64,000 nucleotides of DNA from Actinoplanes sp. NBRC 103695 (GTDB lineage Bacteria; Actinomycetota; Actinomycetes; Mycobacteriales; Micromonosporaceae). The position numbers and the translations under genes were made by a program. Location of the stretch: the NCBI RefSeq assembly GCF_030269485.1, contig NZ_BSTL01000017.1, positions 168,632 through 232,631 of the forward strand. The letters are read 5' to 3'. The notes under the pieces are model-generated. The model had not been told where the DNA came from and did no database searches. It saw only the letters and a program-made list of their open reading frames with translations. Positions 23,049-32,600 of the stretch are shown here, piece by piece; position 1 is the stretch's first letter, and every line of letters begins with the position of its first letter.

Positions 23049-23741
23049 TCAGCCTATGCCGACCGATTCCACGGCCAGGGAACTCAGGTGGGCGGCGAAG
23101 CCGTTCGGGGCGCGGCCGCGGGGACGGGAGCTGGTGCGCACCGGGCAGGCCGGGTCGGCCACCACGCGGGCGCCGGCGGCCAGCGCCCGGGAGATCAGGT
23201 CGCGGTCCTCGTCGAACCGGCGGGCCGCGAAGCCACCGGCGGCCAGGTAGGCGTGCGCGGTCAGGCCGAGGTTCGCGCCGTGCACGTGGCGGTGCGACTG
23301 CGAGGAAACGCCCGCGCGGTAGCGCTGCTCGTAGGCCGCGGACAGCCCGGCCGGCCAGGCGGCCCAGTCGTCCACCTCGACCGTGCCGGCAAGCAGGTCC
23401 GCTCCGGACGCCTCGTGCCGCAACTGCCAGCGCAGCCAGCCGGGTGGGACCAGGCTGTCGGCGTCGGTCGTGGCCAGCCAGAGCCGGCCGGGACCGTGCC
23501 GCAGCGCATGAGCCATACCGGCGGCCCGGGCGGCCCCGACGCTGCGCGCGGCGACCGTCAGCACAGTCGCGCCCGCGGCGGCGGCGAGCGAGGCGGTGTC
23601 GTCCGTGCAGGCGTCGGCGACCACGATCCGTTCCACCGGCAGGGGCGCCACCTCGGCGGCCGCCACCGCGATCGCGGCCAGGCAGGCGGGCAGCAGTTCG
23701 CGCTCGTCGTGCGCGGGCACCACGACCGCGACCCGCCTCAC
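23049..23741 (-). CDS. Family 2 glycosyltransferase of the ACAD/PIG-L cassette
   Basis: 230 residues. VVVPAHDERELLPACLAAI, ADACTDDTASLA, and TTDADSLVPPGWL (metal-binding Asp pair) define a GT-A fold; RRFDEDRDLISRA is the acceptor-side motif. No membrane helix, so it is probably soluble or peripheral. GTG 23741 overlaps the methyltransferase stop as GTGA, making it the last member of a coupled four-gene unit. A glycosyl or glycolipid product is inferred. Confidence 0.85.
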   Translation of the reverse strand: MRRVAVVVPAHDERELLPACLAAIAVAAAEVAPLPVERIVVADACTDDTASLAAAAGATVLTVAARSVGAARAAGMAHALRHGPGRLWLATTDADSLVPPGWLRWQLRHEASGADLLAGTVEVDDWAAWPAGLSAAYEQRYRAGVSSQSHRHVHGANLGLTAHAYLAAGGFAARRFDEDRDLISRALAAGARVVADPACPVRTSSRPRGRAPNGFAAHLSSLAVESVGIG

Positions 23742-24349
23742 GCGAGGCCCTCGCGCTGGGCGACGGAGAGCGCCGGTGGTGGCGTACGCGTGAAGACCTC
23801 CAGGAGGAAGTCGGCCTCCTCGTGGCGGGCCGTGCGGGTCAGGCCGGGCAGCGACGCGAGGGCGGCGTGCACCTCGTCGCCGGGGCGGGCGTGCTCGGTC
23901 ACCGGCCAGCGCCAATGCACCGCGACCAGGTCGCCGCCCGGCTCGAGGGTGGCGACGGCGTGGTCGAGCAGGCGGGCCAGGTCCGCGTCGTCGAAGTAGT
24001 AGCCCAGCTCGGACAGGACGATCAGGTCGAAGGTCTCGCCGGCCGGCCACTCGTGGGGCATCGCCGCCCGGTGGACCCGCACGCCGGGACGGTCGGCGAC
24101 CCGCTCGGCGGCCGTCGTGACCGCGGCGTCCACCGCGTCGACCGCCAGCAGACGGTCGCAGCGGGCGGCCAGGCGGGCCGTCAGCATCCCGGTCGAGCAG
24201 CCGGGCTCGAAACCGGAACGGTAGCGCCGCCGGGGCAGCGCCGCCACGGTCAGATCATGTTTCCGGGCGTCGTACCAGCGGGTGTCGAAGCTCCACGGGT
24301 CGGCGCTCTCGGCGTACATCCGCTCGAAGAAGTTGACCGGTGTCGTCAT
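23738..24349 (-). CDS. SAM-dependent methyltransferase, NodS-like
   Basis: 203 residues. FFERMYAESADPWSFDTRWYDARKHDLTVAALP is the start typical of NodS-like methyltransferases, followed by motif I FEPGCSTGMLT, motif II LLAVDAVDAAV and LIVLSELGYYF. NodS N-methylates a deacetylated glucosamine unit in rhizobial Nod factors; here the same kind of enzyme sits directly after a PIG-L deacetylase, so modification of a free amino sugar is an attractive guess. ATG 24349 overlaps the PIG-L stop as ATGA. Confidence 0.82.
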   Translation of the reverse strand: MTTPVNFFERMYAESADPWSFDTRWYDARKHDLTVAALPRRRYRSGFEPGCSTGMLTARLAARCDRLLAVDAVDAAVTTAAERVADRPGVRVHRAAMPHEWPAGETFDLIVLSELGYYFDDADLARLLDHAVATLEPGGDLVAVHWRWPVTEHARPGDEVHAALASLPGLTRTARHEEADFLLEVFTRTPPPALSVAQREGLA

Positions 24350-25068
24350 GCGAAGAGCACCTCGAACGGGCGGGCGAACCGGGCCAGCACGTGCGGCGGG
24401 AGGATCGCGGCGTCCGCCCCAGCGGGTCCGAGCGGCGCGATCTGGCTGGGGAAGGCGGAGATCGCGGCCGCCTTCGCCGCCTTCGCCGCGGGGGTCAGGT
24501 CGATCACGTGCGCCCGCTCCCAGGGGACGCGCGGGTCGTCCGGTTCGGCCCAGTGCCAGGCCCAGATCGGGTATTCGAGGAGGCGGGCCCCGGTGGCCGC
24601 GCAGGCGCGTGCCGCGGCCCGGCCGACCATCTCGTGGTCCGGGTGACCGTCCTCGCGCCACGTGGTCAGGCACCAGCGGCCCGGCGTGAGCAGCGGGACC
24701 AGCGCCCGGGCCACCGCCTGCTCGTCGATGCCGCCGTCGGGCTGGCCGAGCCGGTGGATCGTCGACGCGCCGAGGCCCAGCCGGGACATCGCCTCGTCCG
24801 TCTCGGCCCGGCGGATCGCGGCCAGCTCCTCCCGGGTGTGCACGGTGGACCCCGGGTGGGAGGCCTCGCCGTCGGTGACCGCGACCAGGTCGGCGGCGCC
24901 GAGCATGGCCATCAGACCGGCCACGCCGAGGATCTCGTCGTCCGGGTGCGGCGCCACCACCAGCGGCGGGCCCGGCGGGTCGAGCGGCAGCGCCGGCCAG
25001 GTCTTCATCGCGGGCCAGGTCGACCACGTGATCTCGTCGGTGCCCGCGCCCTCGATCGGTCTCACCAT
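24346..25068 (-). CDS. PIG-L/LmbE-family deacetylase
   Basis: 240 residues. The zinc-binding motif is VVAPHPDDEILG (about 37-48), and the third ligand lies in WREDGHPDHEMVG. TDGEASHPGS is the substrate-side loop. These enzymes remove N-acetyl groups from amino-sugar conjugates such as GlcNAc-inositol or related glycosides. ATG 25068 has GGAGGAG six bases upstream and overlaps the ACAD-like stop by a few bases. A much longer open frame continues upstream but only as a shadow of other genes. Confidence 0.85.
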   Translation of the reverse strand: MVRPIEGAGTDEITWSTWPAMKTWPALPLDPPGPPLVVAPHPDDEILGVAGLMAMLGAADLVAVTDGEASHPGSTVHTREELAAIRRAETDEAMSRLGLGASTIHRLGQPDGGIDEQAVARALVPLLTPGRWCLTTWREDGHPDHEMVGRAAARACAATGARLLEYPIWAWHWAEPDDPRVPWERAHVIDLTPAAKAAKAAAISAFPSQIAPLGPAGADAAILPPHVLARFARPFEVLFA

Positions 25069-25970
25069 GTCGGCTCCTCCTCCGCCAGCAACCGGCCGAG
25101 CTGTTCCAGGTCGCCTTCGGCGTGGCTCTGCCTCAGATAGACGGTCAGGTCGGCGACCCGGCGCGCGTGGGCGGCGTCCCGGCAGAGGGGTCCGGCGCCG
25201 AGCGCCCGGCCGACCCGGTCGAGGACCTCGGTGGCGGTCGCCTCGGCGGTGGCGCGTACCCGCAGCGCCAGCCGGTGCGCGCCGGCCTCCGGCTCGGCGT
25301 CGATCGCGGCGGCCGCCTCGGCCAGCACGGCGCCGGCCGCGCCCAGGGCGACGTCGACCGCGCCCAGATGGGCGAAGGCGTGCGGGCCGAGGTCCTTGCG
25401 GCCGGCGGCGGCGCGGAGGGTGTCGGCGACGCCCAGCGCGCCGCCGTACCAGCAGGCGGCCACGCCGATGCCGCCGTGCCAGAAGCCGGGGCGGCCCACG
25501 TAGTCGCCGGGGCCGCCGACCGGCTGGGCGGGGGCGTCGGTGAAACGGATGGTGCGGCTGTCGCTGGCGGCCATGCCCACGGCCGGCCAGGTGTCGTCCA
25601 GCGGGGCCGCGTGCGGGACCTCGTTCGCCACCGCGAAGAGCCGGATGCCGCCCGGTGCGGCGGCCGTGACCAGGGCGTGGGTGCACCAGGCAGCTCCGGA
25701 GCACCACGGCCGGTCGCCGGTCAGACGCCAGCCGGCGGGGCCGTGCTCCGCGCGTACCGAAGAAGGAACCGCGGCCCAGACACCCCAGCGTTCGCCACCG
25801 CCGGGTTGATCGGCGCCGAGCTCGGCGCTGATCGCCACCGCGTCCAGATGGCCCTCGGCGAGCCGCGCCACCACCGGATCCCGGCGGCCCAGCTCGGTCA
25901 GCCCGCGCAGACGCTCGGCGGTGCGACCGTGCCCGGGCAGAGGCAGGTCGGGGATCTCGAACATGATCAC
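25062..25970 (-). CDS. Short acyl-CoA-dehydrogenase-like flavoprotein
   Basis: 302 residues, shorter than the roughly 380 of usual acyl-CoA dehydrogenases. ACAD-like segments: WGVWAAVPSS, WRLTGDRPWCSGAAWCTHALV (flavin loop), the middle strand TIRFTDAPAQPVG and a C-terminal four-helix part ending RQSHAEGDLEQLG. The N-terminal helical domain is partly missing and I cannot place the catalytic Glu. It is the first gene of the four-gene cassette. Role could be oxidation of an acyl or sugar-derived substrate. Confidence 0.75.
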   Translation of the reverse strand: MIMFEIPDLPLPGHGRTAERLRGLTELGRRDPVVARLAEGHLDAVAISAELGADQPGGGERWGVWAAVPSSVRAEHGPAGWRLTGDRPWCSGAAWCTHALVTAAAPGGIRLFAVANEVPHAAPLDDTWPAVGMAASDSRTIRFTDAPAQPVGGPGDYVGRPGFWHGGIGVAACWYGGALGVADTLRAAAGRKDLGPHAFAHLGAVDVALGAAGAVLAEAAAAIDAEPEAGAHRLALRVRATAEATATEVLDRVGRALGAGPLCRDAAHARRVADLTVYLRQSHAEGDLEQLGRLLAEEEPTW

Positions 25971-26015
25971 GGGTGCCTGATGCCCGGGAAAGGGCGGCGT
26001 TATGCGCCCTTCCGG

Positions 26016-28760
26016 CTAGGTGCCGCCCACGCGGAGCAGCTCGCCCAGGCCCTGGCGGCGGCGCAGGGAGGCCTCGGCGGCCCCCGCCACCGGCACCGCG
26101 GCCAGGAAGACCACGGCCAGCGCGAGCAGCGTCCACCACGGCACCGTCAGCGGCGGGTCGCTGTCCCAGCCGACCAGCAGCCGCAGCGCCAGCGAGCCCG
26201 TGGTGAGGTGGGCCAGCAGCACGCCGAGCAGCGGACCGCCGACCGCGGCCATCAGCACCGGCGGCAGGAGCTCGCCTGCGGCGACCGTACGGGTGTCGCG
26301 CAGCCGCAGCCCGAGCGTCCGCAACCGCCCCATCGTCGCCCAGCGCTGCGGCGCTCCGGCGGACGCGCCGAGGGCGAACCCGAGCAGCCCCAGCGCACCG
26401 AGCATGATCGCGGAAACCCAGGTCAGGGCGAAGAGACCGGCGGTCACCGGGGCGGCACGCCGCTCCCCGGCCACCTCGGCGCGCAGCGTGACGCTGATGC
26501 CCTGCACGCCGTCGAGGGCCTTCGCCGCGCCGGGACCGGACACCCACAGGGTGGTCGGCTCGACCGGGACACCGGCGGCGGTCAGAGCGGCGGCGTCCAC
26601 GTACATGGCGTCGCCGCTGTCGCCGAGGACGGGCGCCGCACCGACCGCCGTGAGCGCGATCGGGGTCGCCTCCTTGCGCGGGAACTGGAGCGCCATTCCC
26701 GGCAGCAGGCTGCCGTCGGCCGACCGGACCAGGGCCGGCACCCCGCCGGTGCCGCCCGCTGTCAGGTCGCCGAGCGCGGGCACGTCCGGCAACGGGGTGT
26801 CGCCGAGCACCCGCCGGTACGCCGCCGCGTCCAGGACGACCAGCCGCGCGGTGACCAGCTTGGACTGGTTCGCGATGCGGGCGCCCTCGGTGATCTGGCC
26901 GGTGGCGACGTGCTCGACGCCGGGGGCGGCGGCCACCTTCCGGGCCAGCGCCACCAGGTCGACGCCGGCGGCGGGCACGGTGTCCGCCCGGACGTCCGCG
27001 CCGACCGTCCGCCAGGAGGCGTCCTCGAGGCCGCGGCCGGCGGTGGCGCCGAGGCCGAGTGCGAAGGTCGCCAGCGCGGCCGCGGCGGTCATGACCAGGA
27101 CCGGCAGCGTACGCGAGGCGCCGGAAGCCGCCTGGGCGGTGCCGAAGACGACCAGCGGGCGATCGGAGCGCAACGCCCGCCGCAGCACCAGCCGCAGCGC
27201 GGGAGGCAGCAGCCGCAGCAGGACCAGGGCCCCGGCGATGACGCCCAGCGAAGGTGCGCTCGCCGCCAGCGCGGAGGTGCTCTCCTGGCCGGTGAACGGG
27301 TCGAGCGCCCCGGAGGTCGGCCCGGCCGAGGCCGGCAGGATGCCGCGCTGCCGCAGCGCGATCACGGCCAGCGCCGCGGCCACCAGGACGGCGCCCTCCA
27401 GCGTCGCGCGGCGCAGCAGGGCGGCGCGGTGGATCCGGCGGCGTGCGGTGCGGTTGGCGGGCACGCGCCGGTCGCGGGTGGCCCGGGCGGCGACCACGAC
27501 GCCGTACGCGGGACCGGCCAGGGCCGCCGCGACGACCACCGGTACGGCCCACCGCCAGGCGATCCCGGGCGTGACGACCCGGGCGGCCGCGAGACCGGCG
27601 GCGGCCGACACGAGCGCCACGGCCGCCGACTCGATCAGCAGCTCGGCGGCCAGGCCGGGCAGGCCCGCGCCGCGCTGCCGGGCGCCGATCAACGCCGGGG
27701 CGCGGCGGCGGGCGAGCAGCGCCGCGGCGAGCAGGAGCACCAGGACCGTGCCGGTCAGTACGCCGGCGAGCAGCACCGAGGCCTGGGCGGTCGCGGCGTT
27801 GACCCGCATCTGCACGGTGCGCAGCACGTTGTCGAGCTGGGTCTGCCACTGCAGCGAGGCGTCGCCCGCGGTGAAGGCGCTGGAGGTGGCCTGGAGCTTG
27901 ACCAGCAAGGCGGCGATGTCGCCGGCGGTCGCCGAGGAGAGGGCCGCCGGGTCGGGCTCGAAGTAGACGGCGCGATCCATCTCCTCCTGGTCGACCGCGA
28001 GCCGGGCGTCGGGCAGCGACTCGGGCGAGAGCAGCCCGCCCAGCCGGGTGGTGCCGACGCCGTCCAGGCCGGGGGAGGGACGCAGCAGCCACGGGGCGAG
28101 ACGCCAGGCGGGATCGGCCGGGTCGGTCGCCCGGAACACGCCGCTGATCGTGACGAGCTTGACGCGCAGGAACTGGTCCTTGAGCGGGATGCGGTCGCCC
28201 GGCTTCAGTTTCAGCGCGTCCGCGTCCGCCTCGGAGAGGCCGACCTGGACCGGCCAGGGCGGGCCGCTGCGCGGGACGACGGCCTCGGCCGCGGAGGCCC
28301 GCGGCGGGCCACCGGCCACCCAGGTGACCCGGCTCGCGCTGAACGGGCCGCGCTCGTCGGCGAGGTAGGTGAACTGGAAGGTCCGCAGGAGGCTGCCGTC
28401 GGTGATGTCGAGGCTGAGGCCGCTCGCGGTGGCGATCGGCGTGTTCAGCACGTCGCTCAGGTCGGGGTCGAGGGACGAGTCGGCGCGTTTGCGGAAGGCG
28501 TCGACGTCGTCGGCCAGCTTCGGTGCCCGGGACCTGCCGCCCAGCACGTCGTCGTACTCCCAGTTCGAGTGCGCGATGACCTGGGCGTCGTCGCCGGCGT
28601 CGCGGACGGCGTCGCGGATGGCGGCGTCGGTGGTCGAGCGCAGGAGTGCCGGGGTGGCGCCGGCCAGCATCGAGATGATCGCGACCACGACGGCGACCAG
28701 GGCGAGGAGGCCGGCGTCGGCGCGGGCTCGGCCGCGGACGCTGGGCCAGTGGAGGGTCAT
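26016..28760 (-). CDS. FtsX-like ABC permease
   Basis: 914 residues. An N-terminal helix (LLALVAVVVAIISMLAG) and a large extracytoplasmic region (about 30-330) are followed by clustered membrane helices and a second FtsX-like block at the C-terminus (LFALTWVSAIMLGALGLLG, then a final helix and GELLRVGGT). This is the duplicated FtsX/MacB topology of permeases that export lipids or peptides or act mechanically. ATG 28760 overlaps the stop of the other permease as ATGA. Last of four coupled genes. Confidence 0.85.
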   Translation of the reverse strand: MTLHWPSVRGRARADAGLLALVAVVVAIISMLAGATPALLRSTTDAAIRDAVRDAGDDAQVIAHSNWEYDDVLGGRSRAPKLADDVDAFRKRADSSLDPDLSDVLNTPIATASGLSLDITDGSLLRTFQFTYLADERGPFSASRVTWVAGGPPRASAAEAVVPRSGPPWPVQVGLSEADADALKLKPGDRIPLKDQFLRVKLVTISGVFRATDPADPAWRLAPWLLRPSPGLDGVGTTRLGGLLSPESLPDARLAVDQEEMDRAVYFEPDPAALSSATAGDIAALLVKLQATSSAFTAGDASLQWQTQLDNVLRTVQMRVNAATAQASVLLAGVLTGTVLVLLLAAALLARRRAPALIGARQRGAGLPGLAAELLIESAAVALVSAAAGLAAARVVTPGIAWRWAVPVVVAAALAGPAYGVVVAARATRDRRVPANRTARRRIHRAALLRRATLEGAVLVAAALAVIALRQRGILPASAGPTSGALDPFTGQESTSALAASAPSLGVIAGALVLLRLLPPALRLVLRRALRSDRPLVVFGTAQAASGASRTLPVLVMTAAAALATFALGLGATAGRGLEDASWRTVGADVRADTVPAAGVDLVALARKVAAAPGVEHVATGQITEGARIANQSKLVTARLVVLDAAAYRRVLGDTPLPDVPALGDLTAGGTGGVPALVRSADGSLLPGMALQFPRKEATPIALTAVGAAPVLGDSGDAMYVDAAALTAAGVPVEPTTLWVSGPGAAKALDGVQGISVTLRAEVAGERRAAPVTAGLFALTWVSAIMLGALGLLGFALGASAGAPQRWATMGRLRTLGLRLRDTRTVAAGELLPPVLMAAVGGPLLGVLLAHLTTGSLALRLLVGWDSDPPLTVPWWTLLALAVVFLAAVPVAGAAEASLRRRQGLGELLRVGGT

Positions 28761-31700
28761 GTCGCCACCCGCAGGTGAGCGGCGTCCGCGCGGCGGGTCT
28801 GCGCGATCACCACGACGGTCAGCGCGAGCAGGCAGGAGACCACCACGACGCCGAGGAAGGCGGCTTCGGCGGCCCACGGCCAGATGCCGAACGCGGCCGG
28901 GATCGGCGCGGCGCCGGTCTCGGCGCGGACCATCGGCGGCGCCACGATCCGGGTGGCGAGGGCCCCGACGAGGACACCGGCGATCAGCAGGGGCAGCAGC
29001 ACCCCGGCGTGCTGGCCGAGGAGCATGGCCCGGACCTCGCGGCGGGTCACGCCCAGGCCGCGCAGCCGGGCCACCTCGACCGCACGGACCCGCAGGTCGC
29101 TGCTGACGTGCAGGATCACGTCGGCGAGCAGCAGCAGCGCCGCCACCAGGACGAGCAGGCGCAGCGCGGGCGTCACCCCGGCGCGTGGCGGGCTGCCGAT
29201 CAGCCGCGCGGCCGTGGCGTCGCGGGCGGTGACCTGGCCCAGATGCAGGGCGGTCACGCGTTCGGCGGCGCCGGCCCGCGCCGGGTGCGCGACCCACCAG
29301 GCATCCGCGGGATACCGGAGATCGCCTCGCAGGATCAGCGACCGGGACAGGGTGTCGATGTCGGCGAGGACCGCCGGGGTGCCCGGCGCGGCCGGGACCT
29401 CGGGCACGATCTCGGCGACCGCCATCGGCACCGGCGTGATGCCCATCGGCATGCTGAGCCGCGCGCCGCGACCGATCCCGAGCTCGTCGGCGACGCGGGC
29501 CGCGATGGCGACCGGCACCGGCCCGGGGTCGCCGAAGGTGCTGGCCATCAGCGTCCGCGCGGCGGCCTGCGAGCTGACCAGCTGGACACCGGCGGACATC
29601 GTGAGCCGGCTGCCGTCGGCCGTGACCTTCGGGTCGCTGAGCTGGCTCTCGAAGGGGGGCGTGGAGGTGGCCGTCCACGCCGGGCCGGTCGCCGGACCCG
29701 GCATCGTGACGGTGACCGCGACCGAGGTGGTGGCCGTCTCCGCGAGTTCCGCCGCCGGGTCGGGGGTGATCGGCAGCGCGATCGCGACGAGTTGCTGCCC
29801 GGCCGTGGTGGCGCAGTCCGGCAGCCGGTGCGTGGCGCCGTCCAGCAGCACCCGGTCGCCGATGCAGGTGCTGCGCAGGCCGGTGGTGGAGTCCTGCAGC
29901 ACCAGGCGCGGCGAGACGAGGATCGGGACGTCGCCGGTCGCGGTCCCGCTGATGGTCAGCGCCGCACCGGCCGGCACGGCGACGCCGTCCACCCGGTCCC
30001 GTGGCGCCAGTGACGCACCCACCCGCGACCAGCTGCGGCCCTCGGGCAACCGGCCGCGCAGCAGGTCGCCGGCGCGTCCCATGTCGGTGGCGACCAGCCG
30101 TGGTGGCTGGGCCGCACCGCCGGTCCACTGGCCGATTCCGACGCCGCGGTCGGCGGCCGGGCTGACCGATCCGCCGGTGGCCGCGGCGATCGCGGGACCG
30201 TCCCCGGCGCTCGCCAGCCCGGTCACCGCGGCCCGGAGGTCGGTGCCCACCGCCAGATCGGCCTGATCGTGCTGCGAGCGTTCCCAGGTGGCCGAGAACG
30301 CGACCCCGAAGGTGCCCGCCGCGCAGGCCAGGCTGACCAGCAGACCGGCGGCGACCGCGTGCGGCCGGCGGGCGGCCTCGAAGGCGGCCAGCGGCAGCAC
30401 CAGCCCGCGTGCCCGGCGGGCCAGCCGGTCGAGGCCGCGCAGGGCCGGCGGGACGACCCGCAGGGCGAGCGCCGCGCCGGCCGTCAGGATCAGCGCGGGC
30501 GCGGCGACCCGGACGACGTCGGTGCGGGTGGTGGCCACGTCGGGCTGCCCGGCCAGCTGCCACCAGCCGATCGCGGCGAACGCCACGAGCAGCAGGTCGA
30601 CGCCGGACCGGGCGACGAGCTCGGCGCGGCGGTGGCGTTCGCCGGGCGCGACGACCGGGCGGATGGTCAGGACGGCGAGCACGACCGCGAGCGCCAGCGC
30701 GCCGCCCGCGACGGCGGCCAGCTGGGTGGCGGTCACCACCGGGCCGGTGGCCAGCCCGGCACCGGCCAGCGGCGGGAGATGGGTGAGGGCGGAGTGCAGC
30801 GCGGCGGAGGCCGGTACCGCGATCAGGGCGGCGATCACGGCCAGGACGGCGGTCTCCACGCCCGCGGCGGCGGCGAACTGGCCGCGGCTGACGCCCAGCG
30901 CCGACAGCAGCGCGGTCTCGTCGGCGCGTACCTCCGAGGTCAGCCGCCCGGCCAGGACCAGGGCGGCAGCGGCCAGCCCGCAGCCGAGCACGGCCACCGC
31001 GACGACCACCGCGGCGGCCACCCGGCGCTGTTCGCGAGCCTGCGCCATGGTCACCACCAGGCGGGCGTCGACGCGGTGGATGCTCACCCGGTCGCCGAGG
31101 CGGCGGGCGAGCAGCCGGTCGGCGTCGCCCAGCCGGCTCACGGCCGCGTTCAGTTCCCGGACGTCGGCGCCGCGCATGTCCGGCACGGCGACGACCTCCA
31201 GCCGGTCCATCAGCGACGCGGTGGCGAAGAGGTCGCTCAGGTCGACGATGAACGGCCCGTACGCGAGAACCGGCTGGTCACTGCTGCCGTCGGAGAAGAA
31301 GCCCACCTCGTAGCCGATGCCGCCGAGGGTGTCCCGCTCCCAGCCGGTCGCGGGGAGCGGCCGGACGGTGCCCACGACCGTGACCTCGACGGCGGGCGCC
31401 CCGTCGAAGGCCTTCTCCTGGCCGAGCAGCACCCGCTGGCCCACGCGGATGCCGAGCATCCGGGCGGTCGTCTCGAGCAGCACCGACTCGACAGGTGCGG
31501 CGCCGGCCCGCGGCCACCGCCCGGTGACCAGGGCGGCGCGGCTCTCCAGACCGTCCATGCCGGACAGATAGGTCTCGGCGGGCAGGCCGTTGGCCTGCGG
31601 CGCGGACTTCAGCACGCGGGTCCGGGACGACGCGCGCACCGACGTGCTGATCGGGAACGGCGCGAACGCCTCGGTGAGGACCGCCCGGGTGTCCGCGGCG

Positions 31701-31921
31701 ACCGACGCGGACCGCGCCGGGGCGACCTGCACGGTGTACGCGGTCGCCTTCACCTCGTCGGCGGTGCCCTTGGTGGCCACCGACTCCAGCGCCTGCTCGC
31801 CGGTACGGGTGACCAGCAGCGCGCAGGCGCCGGCCACGGTCGCGCCGATCGCCAGCAGAGCCAGCAGCGCGGCGAGCACCGGCCACTGCGTGCGGACCCG
31901 CCGGACCAGGAGCGCTAGCAC
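28757..31921 (-). CDS. FtsX-like ABC permease, second subunit
   Basis: 1054 residues from GTG 31921. The start is a membrane helix (TQWPVLAALLALLAIGATV). A long extracytoplasmic domain follows, then three FtsX-type helices (about 290-420), a middle helix pair, another external domain and a final three-helix block (LVLVAALLLLADVILH, ARLRGLGVTRREVRAML). It is a duplicated FtsX permease and probable partner of the 914-residue subunit. The start is 4 bp after the ATPase stop. Substrate unknown. Confidence 0.85.
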   Translation of the reverse strand: MLALLVRRVRTQWPVLAALLALLAIGATVAGACALLVTRTGEQALESVATKGTADEVKATAYTVQVAPARSASVAADTRAVLTEAFAPFPISTSVRASSRTRVLKSAPQANGLPAETYLSGMDGLESRAALVTGRWPRAGAAPVESVLLETTARMLGIRVGQRVLLGQEKAFDGAPAVEVTVVGTVRPLPATGWERDTLGGIGYEVGFFSDGSSDQPVLAYGPFIVDLSDLFATASLMDRLEVVAVPDMRGADVRELNAAVSRLGDADRLLARRLGDRVSIHRVDARLVVTMAQAREQRRVAAAVVVAVAVLGCGLAAAALVLAGRLTSEVRADETALLSALGVSRGQFAAAAGVETAVLAVIAALIAVPASAALHSALTHLPPLAGAGLATGPVVTATQLAAVAGGALALAVVLAVLTIRPVVAPGERHRRAELVARSGVDLLLVAFAAIGWWQLAGQPDVATTRTDVVRVAAPALILTAGAALALRVVPPALRGLDRLARRARGLVLPLAAFEAARRPHAVAAGLLVSLACAAGTFGVAFSATWERSQHDQADLAVGTDLRAAVTGLASAGDGPAIAAATGGSVSPAADRGVGIGQWTGGAAQPPRLVATDMGRAGDLLRGRLPEGRSWSRVGASLAPRDRVDGVAVPAGAALTISGTATGDVPILVSPRLVLQDSTTGLRSTCIGDRVLLDGATHRLPDCATTAGQQLVAIALPITPDPAAELAETATTSVAVTVTMPGPATGPAWTATSTPPFESQLSDPKVTADGSRLTMSAGVQLVSSQAAARTLMASTFGDPGPVPVAIAARVADELGIGRGARLSMPMGITPVPMAVAEIVPEVPAAPGTPAVLADIDTLSRSLILRGDLRYPADAWWVAHPARAGAAERVTALHLGQVTARDATAARLIGSPPRAGVTPALRLLVLVAALLLLADVILHVSSDLRVRAVEVARLRGLGVTRREVRAMLLGQHAGVLLPLLIAGVLVGALATRIVAPPMVRAETGAAPIPAAFGIWPWAAEAAFLGVVVVSCLLALTVVVIAQTRRADAAHLRVAT

Positions 31922-31925
31922 GCGA

Positions 31926-32600
31926 TCACGCGTGGACCTGCCCGTCGTGCATCCGCAGCACCCGGTCGGCCAGCGCCATCATCACCGGGTCGTGGGTCGA
32001 CAGCAGCACGGTGACGCCCTCGGACTCGACGACCCCGCGCAGCAGCGCCATCACGGCCAGGCCGGTCTCGGCGTCCAGCTGCCCGGTCGGCTCGTCGGCG
32101 ATCAGCAGCTTGGGCGAGGCGGCGAGGGCCCGGGCGATGGCCACCCGCTGCTGCTGGCCGCCGGACATCTCATCCGGCCGGTGCCGGGCATGATCGGCCA
32201 GGCCGACCAGGTCGAGGAGCAGCTCGACGCGCCGCTCACGCTCTTTCAGGGGTACGCGCGCCATCCGCAACGGCACGCCCACGTTCTCGGCCGCCGACAG
32301 CACCGGGATCAGGCCGAACGTCTGGAACACGTACGTCGCCTTCTCCCGCCGAAGCTTCGACAGCCCGTCGTCGTCCAGCCCGGTCACCTCGGTGCCGTCC
32401 ACGACCACGGTCCCGGTGTCCGGGCGGTCCAGCCCGCCGACCACGTTGAGCAGCGTGGTCTTGCCCGACCCGGACCGGCCGACCAGGGCGACCATGGTGC
32501 CCGCCTCGACGTCGAACGAGACGTCGCGCAGGGCGTGCACGGCCGCCGGGCCCTGACCGAAGGTGCGGTCGACGCCGCGGACGCTGAGCAGGGAGGTCAC
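31926..32600 (-). CDS. ABC transporter ATPase (MacB/LolD-like)
   Basis: 224 residues. Walker A VGRSGSGKTTLL, Q-loop FQTFGLIPVLSAAENV, signature MSGGQQQRVAIARAL, Walker B LLIADEPTGQLD and H-loop LLSTHDP are all present. It has the LolD/MacB type that energises FtsX-like permeases. GTG 32600 overlaps the upstream ATPase stop as GTGA. Two different ATPases and two permeases suggest a heteromeric complex. Confidence 0.93.
   Translation of the reverse strand: MTSLLSVRGVDRTFGQGPAAVHALRDVSFDVEAGTMVALVGRSGSGKTTLLNVVGGLDRPDTGTVVVDGTEVTGLDDDGLSKLRREKATYVFQTFGLIPVLSAAENVGVPLRMARVPLKERERRVELLLDLVGLADHARHRPDEMSGGQQQRVAIARALAASPKLLIADEPTGQLDAETGLAVMALLRGVVESEGVTVLLSTHDPVMMALADRVLRMHDGQVHA

Noticed and set aside
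25122..28778. A plus-strand frame of over 1200 codons opposite the ACAD and permease genes
   Set aside because: Its translation is Gln/Gly/Arg/Asp-rich antisense without any motif and opposes well-supported genes.
24346..30563. Very long open frames on the minus strand through the PIG-L, ACAD and permease genes
   Set aside because: They are read-through of high-GC sequence in shifted frames; real genes with motifs and ribosome-binding sites explain the region.
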